Assembly: GCF_031432215.1 (NCBI RefSeq)
Contig: NZ_JAVKGN010000001.1
Coordinates: 992,001-1,056,000, forward strand
Direction: 5' to 3'
Source of the DNA: Halodesulfurarchaeum sp. HSR-GB
Lineage (GTDB): Archaea > Halobacteriota > Halobacteria > Halobacteriales > Halobacteriaceae
DNA length: 64,000 nucleotides
Each line of letters starts with the position of its first letter. Within the stretch, counting starts at the first letter, position 1. Positions 18,161 to 24,712 of the stretch are shown piece after piece. Below the pieces are notes generated by a model that searched no databases, was not told the DNA's origin, and was given only the letters and a program-made list of their open reading frames with translations. Made by a program: the position numbers and the translations under genes.

Positions 18161-18904
18161 TCAGGCGGCCGTGTAGGTCACGGTCACCTGCGCGGAGACA
18201 CTGACCGGGCCGGCGTCGATTTCCGTTCCGCTGTCCTCAGCAGCGGCCGTCTGGAGGGTGTAGGGAACCACCGGTCCCGGGTTCGCCTCGGTGGTGATCT
18301 TCTGGGTGCCCGTAACCGTCAGGTTGGCACTCCCGGCGAGGGTCTCGGCTTGCACGCGAGCGTCGCTCATCGCTGCTTCGAGGGCGGTGTTCCGGAGCTC
18401 TGCCTGGGTCTCGTCGCTGAGCGTGAACCGGACGTCCTGGATGTCTGTGGCCCCGGCCGCGACGGCCGCGTCGATGGTTTCGCCCACGGCGTCGGTGTCA
18501 CTCAGGTGGACTTCGATAGTCTGCCTGGCGACGTAGGTCGGTGTCTCGCTTTCGCCACTGTCAGTGGGGGGTCGCATGCGTTCGCCGATCCGGTAATCGG
18601 TGGTGCGGACCTGGTCGTCGGGAATACCCAACTCAGCAAGCCGGTCGGTGACAGCCGAGACGTTGTTTGCGACGGCGGCCCGGGCGGTGTTGGAGTCAGC
18701 GGCGGTTTTCTCGACGGCGAGTCGGAGGACTGCCGTGTCGGGAGCGGCCGACTCGCTGGCGCTGCCCGTGACGGTGATCGTTCGGTTCTGGTCGGTGGTG
18801 GTCTGTTCGGGTTGGTCCGAGACGGCCATGGCCAGCCCGGCGGTCCCGGCACCGGCGATCACGGCCACGGCGATGGCGATTGCGAGGATTGATCCACGAT
18901 CCAT
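18161..18904 (-). CDS. SIMPL domain-containing exported protein (DUF541)
   Basis: 247 residues. The first 29 residues (RGSILAIAIAVAVIAGAGTAGLAMAV) form a signal anchor, then a Thr/Gln linker, then the SIMPL/DUF541 domain starting with TITVTGSASESAAPDTAVL and ending VSVSAQVTVTYTA. SIMPL proteins (first named from a mouse NF-kB-related protein) are periplasmic or surface proteins in prokaryotes with no settled biochemical role; some members protect against oxidative stress. No cysteine is present. The start MDRGS is followed immediately by the hydrophobic segment, so no longer start is needed. Confidence 0.82.
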   Translation of the reverse strand: MDRGSILAIAIAVAVIAGAGTAGLAMAVSDQPEQTTTDQNRTITVTGSASESAAPDTAVLRLAVEKTAADSNTARAAVANNVSAVTDRLAELGIPDDQVRTTDYRIGERMRPPTDSGESETPTYVARQTIEVHLSDTDAVGETIDAAVAAGATDIQDVRFTLSDETQAELRNTALEAAMSDARVQAETLAGSANLTVTGTQKITTEANPGPVVPYTLQTAAAEDSGTEIDAGPVSVSAQVTVTYTAA

Positions 18905-19012
18905 ATTGGGCTTGTGGAGGGGGATCGAGGTATAGTCGCCGAAGCCTCAAACCGCCCTTTGGTGGACCCGAGACAGAACGGTTAAACGGATCCGCGTGTG
19001 ATTTTGTTTCGA

Positions 19013-19087
19013 GGGCCCGTAGCTCAGTTTGGATAGAGTACTTGGTTCCGGACCAAGATGTCAGGGGTTCAAATCCCCTCGGGTCCG
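19013..19087 (+). tRNA. tRNA-Arg (CCG)
   Basis: A 75-base cloverleaf: acceptor GGGCCCG pairs with CGGGTCC with one G-U pair, D-stem GCTC/GAGT, anticodon stem CTTGG/CCAAG with loop TTCCGGA, and T-arm AGGGG-TTCAAAT-CCCCT; discriminator base G. Loop position 34-36 gives anticodon CCG, reading the arginine codon CGG. No intron is seen and CCA is not encoded. A GGTTAAACG box about 29 nt upstream is a plausible promoter. The 3' end is partly repeated 72 bases downstream, marking the gene as an integration site. Confidence 0.97.
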
Positions 19088-19161
19088 CTCAGGTTCCGAC
19101 GGACACTTCGCGGCCCCGATGTAGTCCCGGTCTTCCTCCCGGGACTCCCCTCGGGTCCGCT
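19074..19161 (+). repeat. Attachment-site repeat: tRNA-Arg 3' end duplicated
   Basis: A 16-bp exact direct repeat: the tRNA 3' end at 19074-19089 (TCCCCTCGGGTCCGCT) occurs again at 19146-19161. The bases on both sides differ, so the repeat is sharply bounded. Duplication of a tRNA 3' end is what a tyrosine recombinase leaves after integrating into a tRNA gene. The interval between the copies is only 72 bases, so no element lies inside it; a further degraded copy is near 20067-20081. Confidence 0.75.
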
Positions 19162-19169
19162 TCTGCGAT
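19104..19169 (+). repeat. Direct repeat copy A (paired with 20026-20088)
   Basis: About 65 bases resembling the copy at 20026-20088: the first 19 bases (CACTTCGCGGCCCCGATGT) are identical and the rest differs at about eight or nine sites and by one 2-base gap. Copy A contains the exact tRNA 3'-end duplicate, while copy B holds a degenerate version. On the minus strand both read EDRDxIGAAKC, and in copy B this frame runs on into the integrase tail, so the repeats look like pieces of integrase coding sequence. Confidence 0.65.
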
Positions 19170-19230
19170 CTGCAGAACTAATGAGACGTCGATTTGAAAA
19201 TATCTCGATTGGGAAAAATTGCAGGGCCAA

Positions 19231-19258
19231 ATGTTTATGCAGTCCTTCCCGTAATTAC
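19231..19258 (+). promoter_or_regulatory. Candidate hicBA promoter and operator
   Basis: A TTTATG box (19234-19239) is centred about 30 nt upstream of the hicB ATG, the expected TATA position for a leaderless message. The 8-bp palindrome GTAATTAC (19251-19258) follows at once, overlapping the likely transcription start, with ACATGT next to it. Many HicB antitoxins repress their own operon by binding palindromes at the promoter. Confidence 0.45.
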
Positions 19259-19265
19259 ATGTGAG

Positions 19266-19535
19266 ATGGCTCGTTCGAGTCGGAATGCCGACTCCCACAA
19301 TGGCGAGATTCGCCTGTGGCGTGAAGAGGGGTGGTGGATTGCGAAAGATGTCGATACTGGAGTCACTACTCAGGGGGAAACCCGGGAAGTAGCCCTCGCC
19401 AATCTCGATGATGCCGTGCAACTTTTCGAAGACGAAACTGGACATGCTCCAACAGAAACCGAATTGGAAGCGATGGGGATCGATCCAGCGGCGAACACGA
19501 CCGGGGACCAGGAACCGCCGGACATCTTGAAGTAG
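19266..19535 (+). CDS. hicB: HicB-type antitoxin
   Basis: 89 residues from the ATG at 19266. The middle part, GEIRLWREEGWWIAKDVDTG followed by GVTTQGETREVALANLDDAVQLF, is the partial RNase-H-like fold of HicB antitoxins, in which GETREEA-type helices are diagnostic. Its partner HicA starts one base after the stop, as usual for the pair (antitoxin first). The tail (residues about 60-89) is acidic and may carry the toxin contact or a DNA-binding part; no clear ribbon-helix-helix is seen. An alternative TTG start at 19194 would add 24 residues without HicB similarity, and it lies upstream of the TATA-like box. Confidence 0.85.
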   Translation: MARSSRNADSHNGEIRLWREEGWWIAKDVDTGVTTQGETREVALANLDDAVQLFEDETGHAPTETELEAMGIDPAANTTGDQEPPDILK

Positions 19536-19536
19536 A

Positions 19537-19788
19537 ATGAGTCGACGGACGTTCTCGGGGCAAGCGGTCCTGAAGGTGTTAGTGAATGTTGGCGATTTCG
19601 AATGGCGTCGAACGACAGGAGACCACGCCCAACTCTACTATGAGCATCCCACGAACGAGAACGATCGGAGGCACGTCACTGTCCCTCTTCACGACGAATT
19701 ACGGGTCGGAACTCTCCGCGAGATAGCGGATCAGGCGGGTGCCAATAATTTCGATACCTTTTGTGAATGGATTGATGAGAATCGGTAA
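19537..19788 (+). CDS. hicA: HicA-type toxin (mRNA interferase)
   Basis: 83 residues, complete HicA domain. The double-stranded-RNA-binding-like fold is shown by SGQAVLKVLVNVGDFEWRR, a TTGDHAQLYY stretch in place of the usual GSH, and VTVPLHDELRVGTLREIADQAG. The His of the G-[SD]-H motif is the residue known to be needed for RNA cleavage in HicA, and Asp in the middle is common among haloarchaeal relatives as I recall. Toxin and antitoxin are one base apart, so they are co-translated. The pair sits in the decayed integrated segment behind tRNA-Arg, a common place for addiction modules. Confidence 0.87.
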   Translation: MSRRTFSGQAVLKVLVNVGDFEWRRTTGDHAQLYYEHPTNENDRRHVTVPLHDELRVGTLREIADQAGANNFDTFCEWIDENR

Positions 19789-19817
19789 ATGAACGAACCG
19801 ACGCGTCTCTCCCGTTC

Positions 19818-20060
19818 TTAGAACCGATCCAGATACTGCCGCCGCTGCTCCATCTTGTCCTTTTCCGTCCGTGCGTCGTAATGAATTTCTCATATCTCTC
19901 CACTCACCGCTGCCCGGTCGGTGACCATGTCCTGTGGGACATCACTGGAGAGGTAGTGCGTGATTCCGCCTCGGCGGAAGGCATGCGAGGCCTCACTTGA
20001 GGGGCATGTCGACGACCTTTCGAAGCACTTCGCGGCCCCGATGTCGTCTCGGTCTTCCAC
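19818..20060 (-). pseudogene. Integrase (tyrosine recombinase) C-terminal relic with in-frame stop
   Basis: Read leftwards, the frame holds CPSSEASHAFRRGGITHYL, then SSDVPQDMVTDRAAVSGEI, a TGA at 19892-19890, then EIHYDARTEKDKMEQRRQYL and a TAA at 19820-19818. HAFRRG is the H-x-x-R box and HYDAR holds the catalytic tyrosine of haloarchaeal tyrosine recombinases. The TGA separates the H-x-x-R box from the tyrosine, and no N-terminal domain or first catalytic arginine is present. The frame is closed by a TAG near 20103. The gene is therefore dead unless a read-through or a rearrangement restored it. It is probably the last piece of the element that brought hicBA. Confidence 0.8.
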
Positions 20061-20088
20061 CTGGGTCTCCTCTCGTCTCTTTCTGCGA
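20026..20088 (+). repeat. Direct repeat copy B (paired with 19104-19169)
   Basis: The diverged partner of copy A, about 920 bases further right. Its equivalent of the tRNA 3' end (about 20067-20081) has lost the CGGGTCCG core, so it looks like an old attachment site or a decayed part of the integrase gene. The interval between A and B contains hicBA and the integrase relic, so the A-B pair marks the likely extent of the remnant element. Confidence 0.55.
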
Positions 20089-20126
20089 GACAGCCCAACC
20101 CCGATCTACCGGTTCCCAGCACCTGA

Positions 20127-20172
20127 TAACCGAGTTGGTTACTAAGGCCCCCTGTGTTTTTAGGATATCCTA
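20127..20172 (+). promoter_or_regulatory. Candidate cysK control region with palindromes
   Basis: Two symmetric elements precede the ATG at 20175. TAACC-GAGTT-GGTTA (20127-20141) is followed by TTACTAAG (about 20139-20146), a TATA-like box about 32 nt upstream of the ATG. A perfect 12-bp palindrome, TAGGATATCCTA, occupies 20161-20172, two bases before the start codon, where the transcript should begin. A site over the transcription start suggests repression or attenuation, but no regulator is identified. Confidence 0.5.
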
Positions 20173-20174
20173 GA

Positions 20175-21110
20175 ATGAGCGATTCAGATCACGCCGCTCA
20201 CATTGCCGAGTCGTCGACAGACCTCGTCGGGAATACGCCGCTGTTGCGTTTGGACGCCTTCGCGCCCAACCTCCTCGCCAAGGTCGAGTCGTTCAACCCG
20301 CTCTCCTCGGTGAAAGACCGCGTCGCGGTCGCCATGCTGGAGGCCGCCGAGGAAGCGGGCGAACTCGAGGACGGCACGACGATCATCGAACCGACCAGCG
20401 GGAACACGGGCATCGGGCTGGCCTACGCCGCCGCGGCGAAGGGATATGACCTGGTGTTGACGATGCCCGAATCGATGAGCGAGGAGCGCCGCACGCTGCT
20501 GCGGGCCCTGGGCGCGGACCTCGAATTGACTCCCGCGGACGGGGGCATGACGGGGGCGATCGACCGGGCCGCGGAACTCGCTGCGGAGAACGAGCCCGCG
20601 TTCGTCCCCCAGCAGTTCGAGAACCCGGCGAATCCGGGGGTGCACCGTGAGACGACCGGCCCGGAGATCGAGGCCGCCACCGACGGCGAGGTCGACGTCC
20701 TCGTCGCGGGGGTCGGAACTGGTGGGACTATCACCGGCATCTCTCAGTACTTCAAGACGGACCTGGGCCGGACGGACTTCGAGGCCGTTGCCGTCGAACC
20801 CGAGTCCTCGCCGGTGCTCTCCGGTGGCGAATCCGGAGGACATGGCATCCAGGGCATCGGCGCGGGATTCGTCCCGGACATCCTGGCGGTGGACCTGCTG
20901 GACGAGGTCCTCACCGTCACGACCGAGGAAGCCAAAACCGCGACCCGCGAACTGAGCCAGGAGACCGGGCTGCTGACCGGGATCTCCGCCGGCGCGGCAC
21001 TCCACGCGGCGATCGAGGTCGCGAACCGTCCGGAGTACGCGGATAAGACGGTGGTGACCGTCCTGCCGGATACCGGCGAGCGGTACCTCTCGACTGATCT
21101 GTTCGAGTGA
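20175..21110 (+). CDS. cysK: Cysteine synthase (O-acetylserine sulfhydrylase)
   Basis: 311 residues. PLP-dependent enzyme of fold type II: substitutes the acetyl of O-acetylserine with sulfide to give cysteine. Diagnostic motifs: [11 protein letters not shown] with the Schiff-base lysine (about residue 40), [11 protein letters not shown] (substrate-binding TSGNT loop), and GTGGTITG (phosphate-binding loop), then GISAGAAL. The start at 20175 begins [26 protein letters not shown]; a GTG 21 bases upstream would add seven residues that fall in the palindrome. It lies just outside the tRNA-Arg remnant element and reads away from it. Confidence 0.93.
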   Translation: MSDSDHAAHIAESSTDLVGNTPLLRLDAFAPNLLAKVESFNPLSSVKDRVAVAMLEAAEEAGELEDGTTIIEPTSGNTGIGLAYAAAAKGYDLVLTMPESMSEERRTLLRALGADLELTPADGGMTGAIDRAAELAAENEPAFVPQQFENPANPGVHRETTGPEIEAATDGEVDVLVAGVGTGGTITGISQYFKTDLGRTDFEAVAVEPESSPVLSGGESGGHGIQGIGAGFVPDILAVDLLDEVLTVTTEEAKTATRELSQETGLLTGISAGAALHAAIEVANRPEYADKTVVTVLPDTGERYLSTDLFE

Positions 21111-21272
21111 TTCGAGGGCGGGTTTCGCTCTCGTGAAGTCGGCTCCACCACTGTTGGGAGAACAACCCTGCCGGCCACTCCGTTCTAAATTGATTTGAAA
21201 CCACCACGATTAAGCCGCCAGCCGTTCAAGGATAATTTGGAATGGTCCCTCGTGGGCCACCCGAAGCCAGCC

Positions 21273-21512
21273 ATGCACGTCGAAATCATCGGCCCGGGCT
21301 GTCCCCGGTGCAAGAAAGTCGAGCGGAACGTGAACCGTGCGGCCGACCAACTCGCGGAGGGTCCCGAGTCGATCTCGAAGGTCGAAGACGACATGGAGAT
21401 CATCGAGCGCGGGGTCATGCACACCCCAGCGGTCGCCATCGACGGCGAAATCGTGATCGAGGGGGAGGTCCCCGACGTCGAGGAGTTGACCGAACTGCTG
21501 GCCGCCACCTGA
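21273..21512 (+). CDS. Small thioredoxin-fold thiol protein (MTH895-like)
   Basis: 79 residues starting MHVEIIGPGCPRCKK. The CPRC at residues 10-13 replaces the CxxC of thioredoxin and the glutaredoxin-like size, with a cis-Pro loop HTPAVAI, matches the archaeal redox-active disulfide protein family (MTH895-type). Such proteins probably reduce disulfides of partner proteins. It is 40 bases upstream of an ArsR-type regulator on the same strand, which suggests a metal- or thiol-stress pair, by context only. An upstream open stretch without similarity was not taken as coding. Confidence 0.82.
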   Translation: MHVEIIGPGCPRCKKVERNVNRAADQLAEGPESISKVEDDMEIIERGVMHTPAVAIDGEIVIEGEVPDVEELTELLAAT

Positions 21513-21552
21513 GAAACACACTCTTTACTCTCTAACTCCTCTCCCCAATCGA

Positions 21553-21897
21553 ATGGCCCAGGACGCCGACGCCTACCGGGTGGATTCGGACACGATGGCT
21601 CGCCTGAAGTCGATCGCGGCCGAGGAGGTCACCGAGTCGGTGACGATCTACAAGGCCCTCGCGGACGAGCGTCGCCTCCGGATCCTCCGGCTGCTCGTCG
21701 AGACCGAACTGTGTGTCTGTGATCTGGTCGAGATCTTCGATCTGGAGTACTCGAAGCTCTCCTATCACCTCAAACAGCTCCGCGAAGCGGGGCTGGTTTC
21801 GACCGATCGCGAGGGGAATTACGTGACCTACGAGCTCACGCCCACGGGACAGATCGCGGCCGAGGGGCTCGCGGGCTTTGAAAGCGAGTCCGGGTGA
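21553..21897 (+). CDS. ArsR/SmtB family transcriptional regulator
   Basis: 114 residues with a winged-helix core. The helix-turn-helix is preceded by ALADERRLRILRLLVETELCVCDLVEIF, containing the E-L-C-V-C-D-L signature of the metal-sensing ArsR site (two cysteines in the DNA-binding helix), and followed by KLSYHLKQLREAGLVSTDREG. In ArsR these thiols bind As(III) or Sb(III) and cause release from DNA; the ligand here is unproven. No arsenic transporter or reductase is in the window. It follows the CPRC thiol protein by 40 bases and may be co-transcribed. Confidence 0.85.
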   Translation: MAQDADAYRVDSDTMARLKSIAAEEVTESVTIYKALADERRLRILRLLVETELCVCDLVEIFDLEYSKLSYHLKQLREAGLVSTDREGNYVTYELTPTGQIAAEGLAGFESESG

Positions 21898-21909
21898 CCC
21901 GGCCGAAAA

Positions 21910-22203
21910 TCAGGCGACGTTGAATCCCCGGTCGAGCAGGAAGTCCTCGACGCGGTCGCGGTGATTGCCCTGGAGTTCGATCTCCCCGTCGTCGACGGTG
22001 CCCCCGCAGGCCATCTTCGATTTCAGGTCCGAGGATAGCGAGTCGAGGTCGACGTCGGTGGGGTCGAATCCTTCGATGACGGTGACTTCCTTTCCGTAAC
22101 GGCGCTCGTCGATGCGGATCGAGATCTCCTGGGACTCCTTGGCGACGTCCTCACAGACACAGAGTTCCTCGGGCAATCCGCACGTCGAGCAGACTTCCGA
22201 CAT
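21910..22203 (-). CDS. sui1: Translation initiation factor aIF1 (SUI1)
   Basis: 97 residues. Scans and proofreads start codons on the archaeal 30S subunit. N-terminal zinc-like knuckle [13 protein letters not shown], then the SUI1 fold with [30 protein letters not shown] and [13 protein letters not shown]. An AT-rich TATATTA (about 22227-22233) centred 27 nt upstream supports the ATG at 22203 and a leaderless message; a Met three codons upstream is less likely because it would precede the transcript. Confidence 0.92.
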   Translation of the reverse strand: MSEVCSTCGLPEELCVCEDVAKESQEISIRIDERRYGKEVTVIEGFDPTDVDLDSLSSDLKSKMACGGTVDDGEIELQGNHRDRVEDFLLDRGFNVA

Positions 22204-22337
22204 TACGGCCACAGATACACAAGCGATATATTAAACCCTGTCGACGGGGAAATCGCCATCCCTGGTCGAGCCGGCTGCCGGGATCGAGGCCCGGCAAGAC
22301 GGGTGAGACTTAAGCACCGGCCCGATCAACGGACCGT

Positions 22338-22517
22338 ATGGTCTGGCTCCTCGAGGATCTGCGTGCGGCCCTGGAGACCTTCGGGAGTGTCGCCGCGACC
22401 GATCCCATCTCCGCCCTCCTGTTACTCGCCGCCGCGCTCGTGTTCGCCGTGATCGCCGGCGTCGGCGGTGTCCTCGGGTTCGGGGCGCTCTCGAACACGC
22501 TCTTTGGCTGGCCCTGA
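22338..22517 (+). CDS. Small single-span membrane protein
   Basis: 59 residues: MVWLLEDLRAALETFGS followed by a hydrophobic segment, ISALLLLAAALVFAVIAGVGGV, and a glycine-rich tail ending FGWP. A CTTAAGC box (about 22309-22315) centred 27 nt upstream of the ATG is a good leaderless promoter, so this short gene is likely real. Its last 96 bases are antisense to the extended tail of cofE. Function unknown; I recall similar small proteins near cofE in haloarchaea but cannot confirm it here. Confidence 0.65.
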   Translation: MVWLLEDLRAALETFGSVAATDPISALLLLAAALVFAVIAGVGGVLGFGALSNTLFGWP

Positions 22518-23273
22518 TTTCCCGTACTCCCACGCTTCGAGGGCCTGCCTGACGTAATCCGTCTCCCGGTCACGGAACAGTTTCTCGGTCGTTCCGTGCT
22601 CGCCGAACTCGAAGTCCCGAACCACCACGACGGGTGTCCCGCCAGCACCTTCGCCGCTCACCAGGTTCGCTGCCGCGGCGAGTTCGTCCGCCACGTTCTC
22701 GACCGTCACGGCGAGTTCGGTGCCGTCCCGGTCCTGCTCGCCCCGCCAGTCCCGGCCCACGGGCACCCCGTCCCAGCCGATCGCCACGCCACGCTGGCCC
22801 GTACGGAAGGGCCGACCCGAGGTATCCGTGACGATCACCCCGGGTGATTCTGCGAGTCCCGCTCGGATCCGGGCGGCGGATTCGCTGGGAGCTTCCGGCA
22901 GGAGTAACACGCCCGGGCCACCCGTGTTCGACCGATCGATGCCGGCGTTGACGCCCACGTGGCCGAATCGGGTGACCGCGAGCAGGAACGGTGCGTCGAG
23001 CACCAGTGACGTTGACTCCTCCAGGACGGCCTGGACAAAGCGGGGGTCCGTTTCCGAACCGGTGATCGACGCCAGTCGCTGGGCGATCGATCGGGCCCGC
23101 TCGGTCGGCTCGAAGCGAGCGAGGGACTGTCTCCGATCCTCCACCTTGGAGACGACCGTGCTCGCCACACAGACCACGTCATCGGGGCGCAGGTCGATTT
23201 GGGCCTCGATCGCCGCCGCGAGGTCGTCGCCGGGTTCGAACTCCGGCAATCCCGGGACGGCAAAGACCTCCAT
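22422..23273 (-). CDS. cofE: Coenzyme F420-0:L-glutamate ligase
   Basis: 283 residues. Adds gamma-linked glutamate residues to F420-0 using GTP, completing the deazaflavin cofactor. Motifs: MEVFAVPGLPEFEPGDDLA at the start, ASTVVSKVEDRR, VTRFGHVGVNAGIDRSN (substrate loop), IVTDTSGRPFR and NLVSGEGAGGTPVVVVR. The core ends at about WEYG (residue 251), and the last about 30 residues form an acidic, charged extension not typical of the family, running antisense into the small membrane gene. It is upstream-divergent to the Nudix/eIF2B-like gene. F420 is used by the F420:NADP reductase encoded at 29.0 kb. Confidence 0.93.
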   Translation of the reverse strand: MEVFAVPGLPEFEPGDDLAAAIEAQIDLRPDDVVCVASTVVSKVEDRRQSLARFEPTERARSIAQRLASITGSETDPRFVQAVLEESTSLVLDAPFLLAVTRFGHVGVNAGIDRSNTGGPGVLLLPEAPSESAARIRAGLAESPGVIVTDTSGRPFRTGQRGVAIGWDGVPVGRDWRGEQDRDGTELAVTVENVADELAAAANLVSGEGAGGTPVVVVRDFEFGEHGTTEKLFRDRETDYVRQALEAWEYGKSGPAKERVRERPEPEDTADAGDHGEHERGGE

Positions 23274-23349
23274 GGCAGGGCCCACTCCCGGCCCGGCTGA
23301 AAGCCTGCCGGTCCGAAACGAGTACCTCCTGGGGCCCGTAGCCCCGCCC

Positions 23350-24651
23350 ATGGAGACGCGATCGGTCGTCACCGTGTTCCTGACGAACGGCGGGGAGGTG
23401 TTGCTCCTCCGGCGCAGCGAGGCGGTGGGCTCCTATCCGGGCCGCTGGGGTGGGGTCGCCGGCCACGTCGAACCCGGAGACGCCCCGCTTTCGGCCGCGA
23501 AGCGAGAAATCCGCGAGGAGACGGGCCTCGACGCCCAGGCCGTCACGCTCGTCTCCTCGGGCGAGCCCTTCTCGGTCACCGATCCCGACCTCGACGTCGA
23601 GTGGACGGTCCACCCGTTCCGATTCGAGACGGACACCCGGGACGTACAATCGAACTGGGAGACCACGGAGACCGCCTGGGTCCCGCCGCCGGCAATCTGT
23701 GACCGGGAGACGGTGCCCGACCTTTGGCGGTCCTGGGACCGGATTCGTCCCACAGTCGAGCAGGTTCGTGCGGACTCCGAAGCCGGATCGGCGACGCTCT
23801 CGAAACGAGCGCTCGAAGTCCTCCGGGACGAAGCGACCCTGATCGCGGCCGACGGCGGTGACTGGGACGACATCGCCCAGGTCGCCCTCGACCTCCGGAC
23901 GGCTCGCGAGGCGATGGTTGTCCTGCAGGTACGGGTCGATCGGGTCATGGCCGAGGCCAGCGAGGATCGAACTCCGGATGCAGTCCGCAGGGCCGCGATC
24001 GAGGCACTCTCCCGGGCCGAATCTGCGGACCGGGCCGCCGCCGAACTGGCCGCGGAGCGAGTCGAGGGGCAGACCGTCCTCACGCTCTCCCGGTCCGGGA
24101 CGGTCGAGCAGGCGCTCGAACGCGGCTCGCCCGAGACCGTCTGGGTACCCGTCTCTCGGCCGGGTCGAGAGGGCCGGGAACTGGCGAGTGACTTGGCCGA
24201 GGCGGGCCTGGACGTTCGGCTCACGAGCGACGCAAACATCCCTGGAGCCGTCAGCGAGGTCGACGTGGTGCTGCTCGGCGCGGACACCCTGCTCGCGAAC
24301 GGCGACGTCATCAACAAGGTCGGGACGACGGCGGCCGCACTCGCCGGAACTCACTTCGATGTCCCCGTCTCCGTCGTCGCCGCGACCGCGAAGATCAGCC
24401 CGTCAGAACAGCCGCCCGATCTGACGGACGGCGGGGCCGACCACGAACAGTTGTCGGCCCCCGAGTCGGTCACCGTCGTCGATCCGATCTTCGAGCGCAC
24501 GTCTGCAGCCCTGTTCGACGGGTATCTTACGGAGGACGGTGTTCTCGATGCGGATGCCATCTCGGAGTACGCAGCGAATCACGCGCAGGCCGCCGCCTGG
24601 AAGCAATCGTTAACCGGCCCGAGTGCTAACGACGGCCCGGGGCGACAGTGA
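23350..24651 (+). CDS. Nudix hydrolase fused to eIF2B alpha/beta/delta-like domain
   Basis: 433 residues with two domains. The N-terminal 1-145 is a Nudix domain: Nudix box at 38-60, GHVEPGDAP followed by AAKREIREETGL, with the key REIREE. Residues about 150-425 belong to the eIF2B/ribose-1,5-bisphosphate isomerase/MtnA superfamily: the segment VVLLGADTLLANGDVINKVGT is the typical ligand-binding loop with the catalytic-type aspartate. Nudix enzymes cut nucleoside diphosphates linked to another group; the second domain usually isomerises phosphosugars from nucleotide breakdown. A single protein that does both fits nucleotide or ADP-ribose salvage; the exact substrate is inferred. The start METRSVV is at 23350. 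Confidence 0.78.
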   Translation: METRSVVTVFLTNGGEVLLLRRSEAVGSYPGRWGGVAGHVEPGDAPLSAAKREIREETGLDAQAVTLVSSGEPFSVTDPDLDVEWTVHPFRFETDTRDVQSNWETTETAWVPPPAICDRETVPDLWRSWDRIRPTVEQVRADSEAGSATLSKRALEVLRDEATLIAADGGDWDDIAQVALDLRTAREAMVVLQVRVDRVMAEASEDRTPDAVRRAAIEALSRAESADRAAAELAAERVEGQTVLTLSRSGTVEQALERGSPETVWVPVSRPGREGRELASDLAEAGLDVRLTSDANIPGAVSEVDVVLLGADTLLANGDVINKVGTTAAALAGTHFDVPVSVVAATAKISPSEQPPDLTDGGADHEQLSAPESVTVVDPIFERTSAALFDGYLTEDGVLDADAISEYAANHAQAAAWKQSLTGPSANDGPGRQ

Positions 24652-24712
24652 CGAGGAGTTACCCCCTCCGAGCCCCTTGTGACGAGGCTTTTCACCCGAG
24701 TCGCCCCTCGAT

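Noticed and set aside
19904-20122. A 72-residue minus-strand frame over repeat copy B
   Set aside because: A different frame from the one that encodes the integrase tail; no similarity to any family, so it is considered a shadow.
22720-24651. A 643-residue reading of the Nudix/eIF2B-like gene starting at 22720
   Set aside because: The first 210 residues are a frame opposite cofE with no similarity; the Nudix domain starts at the Met at 23350.
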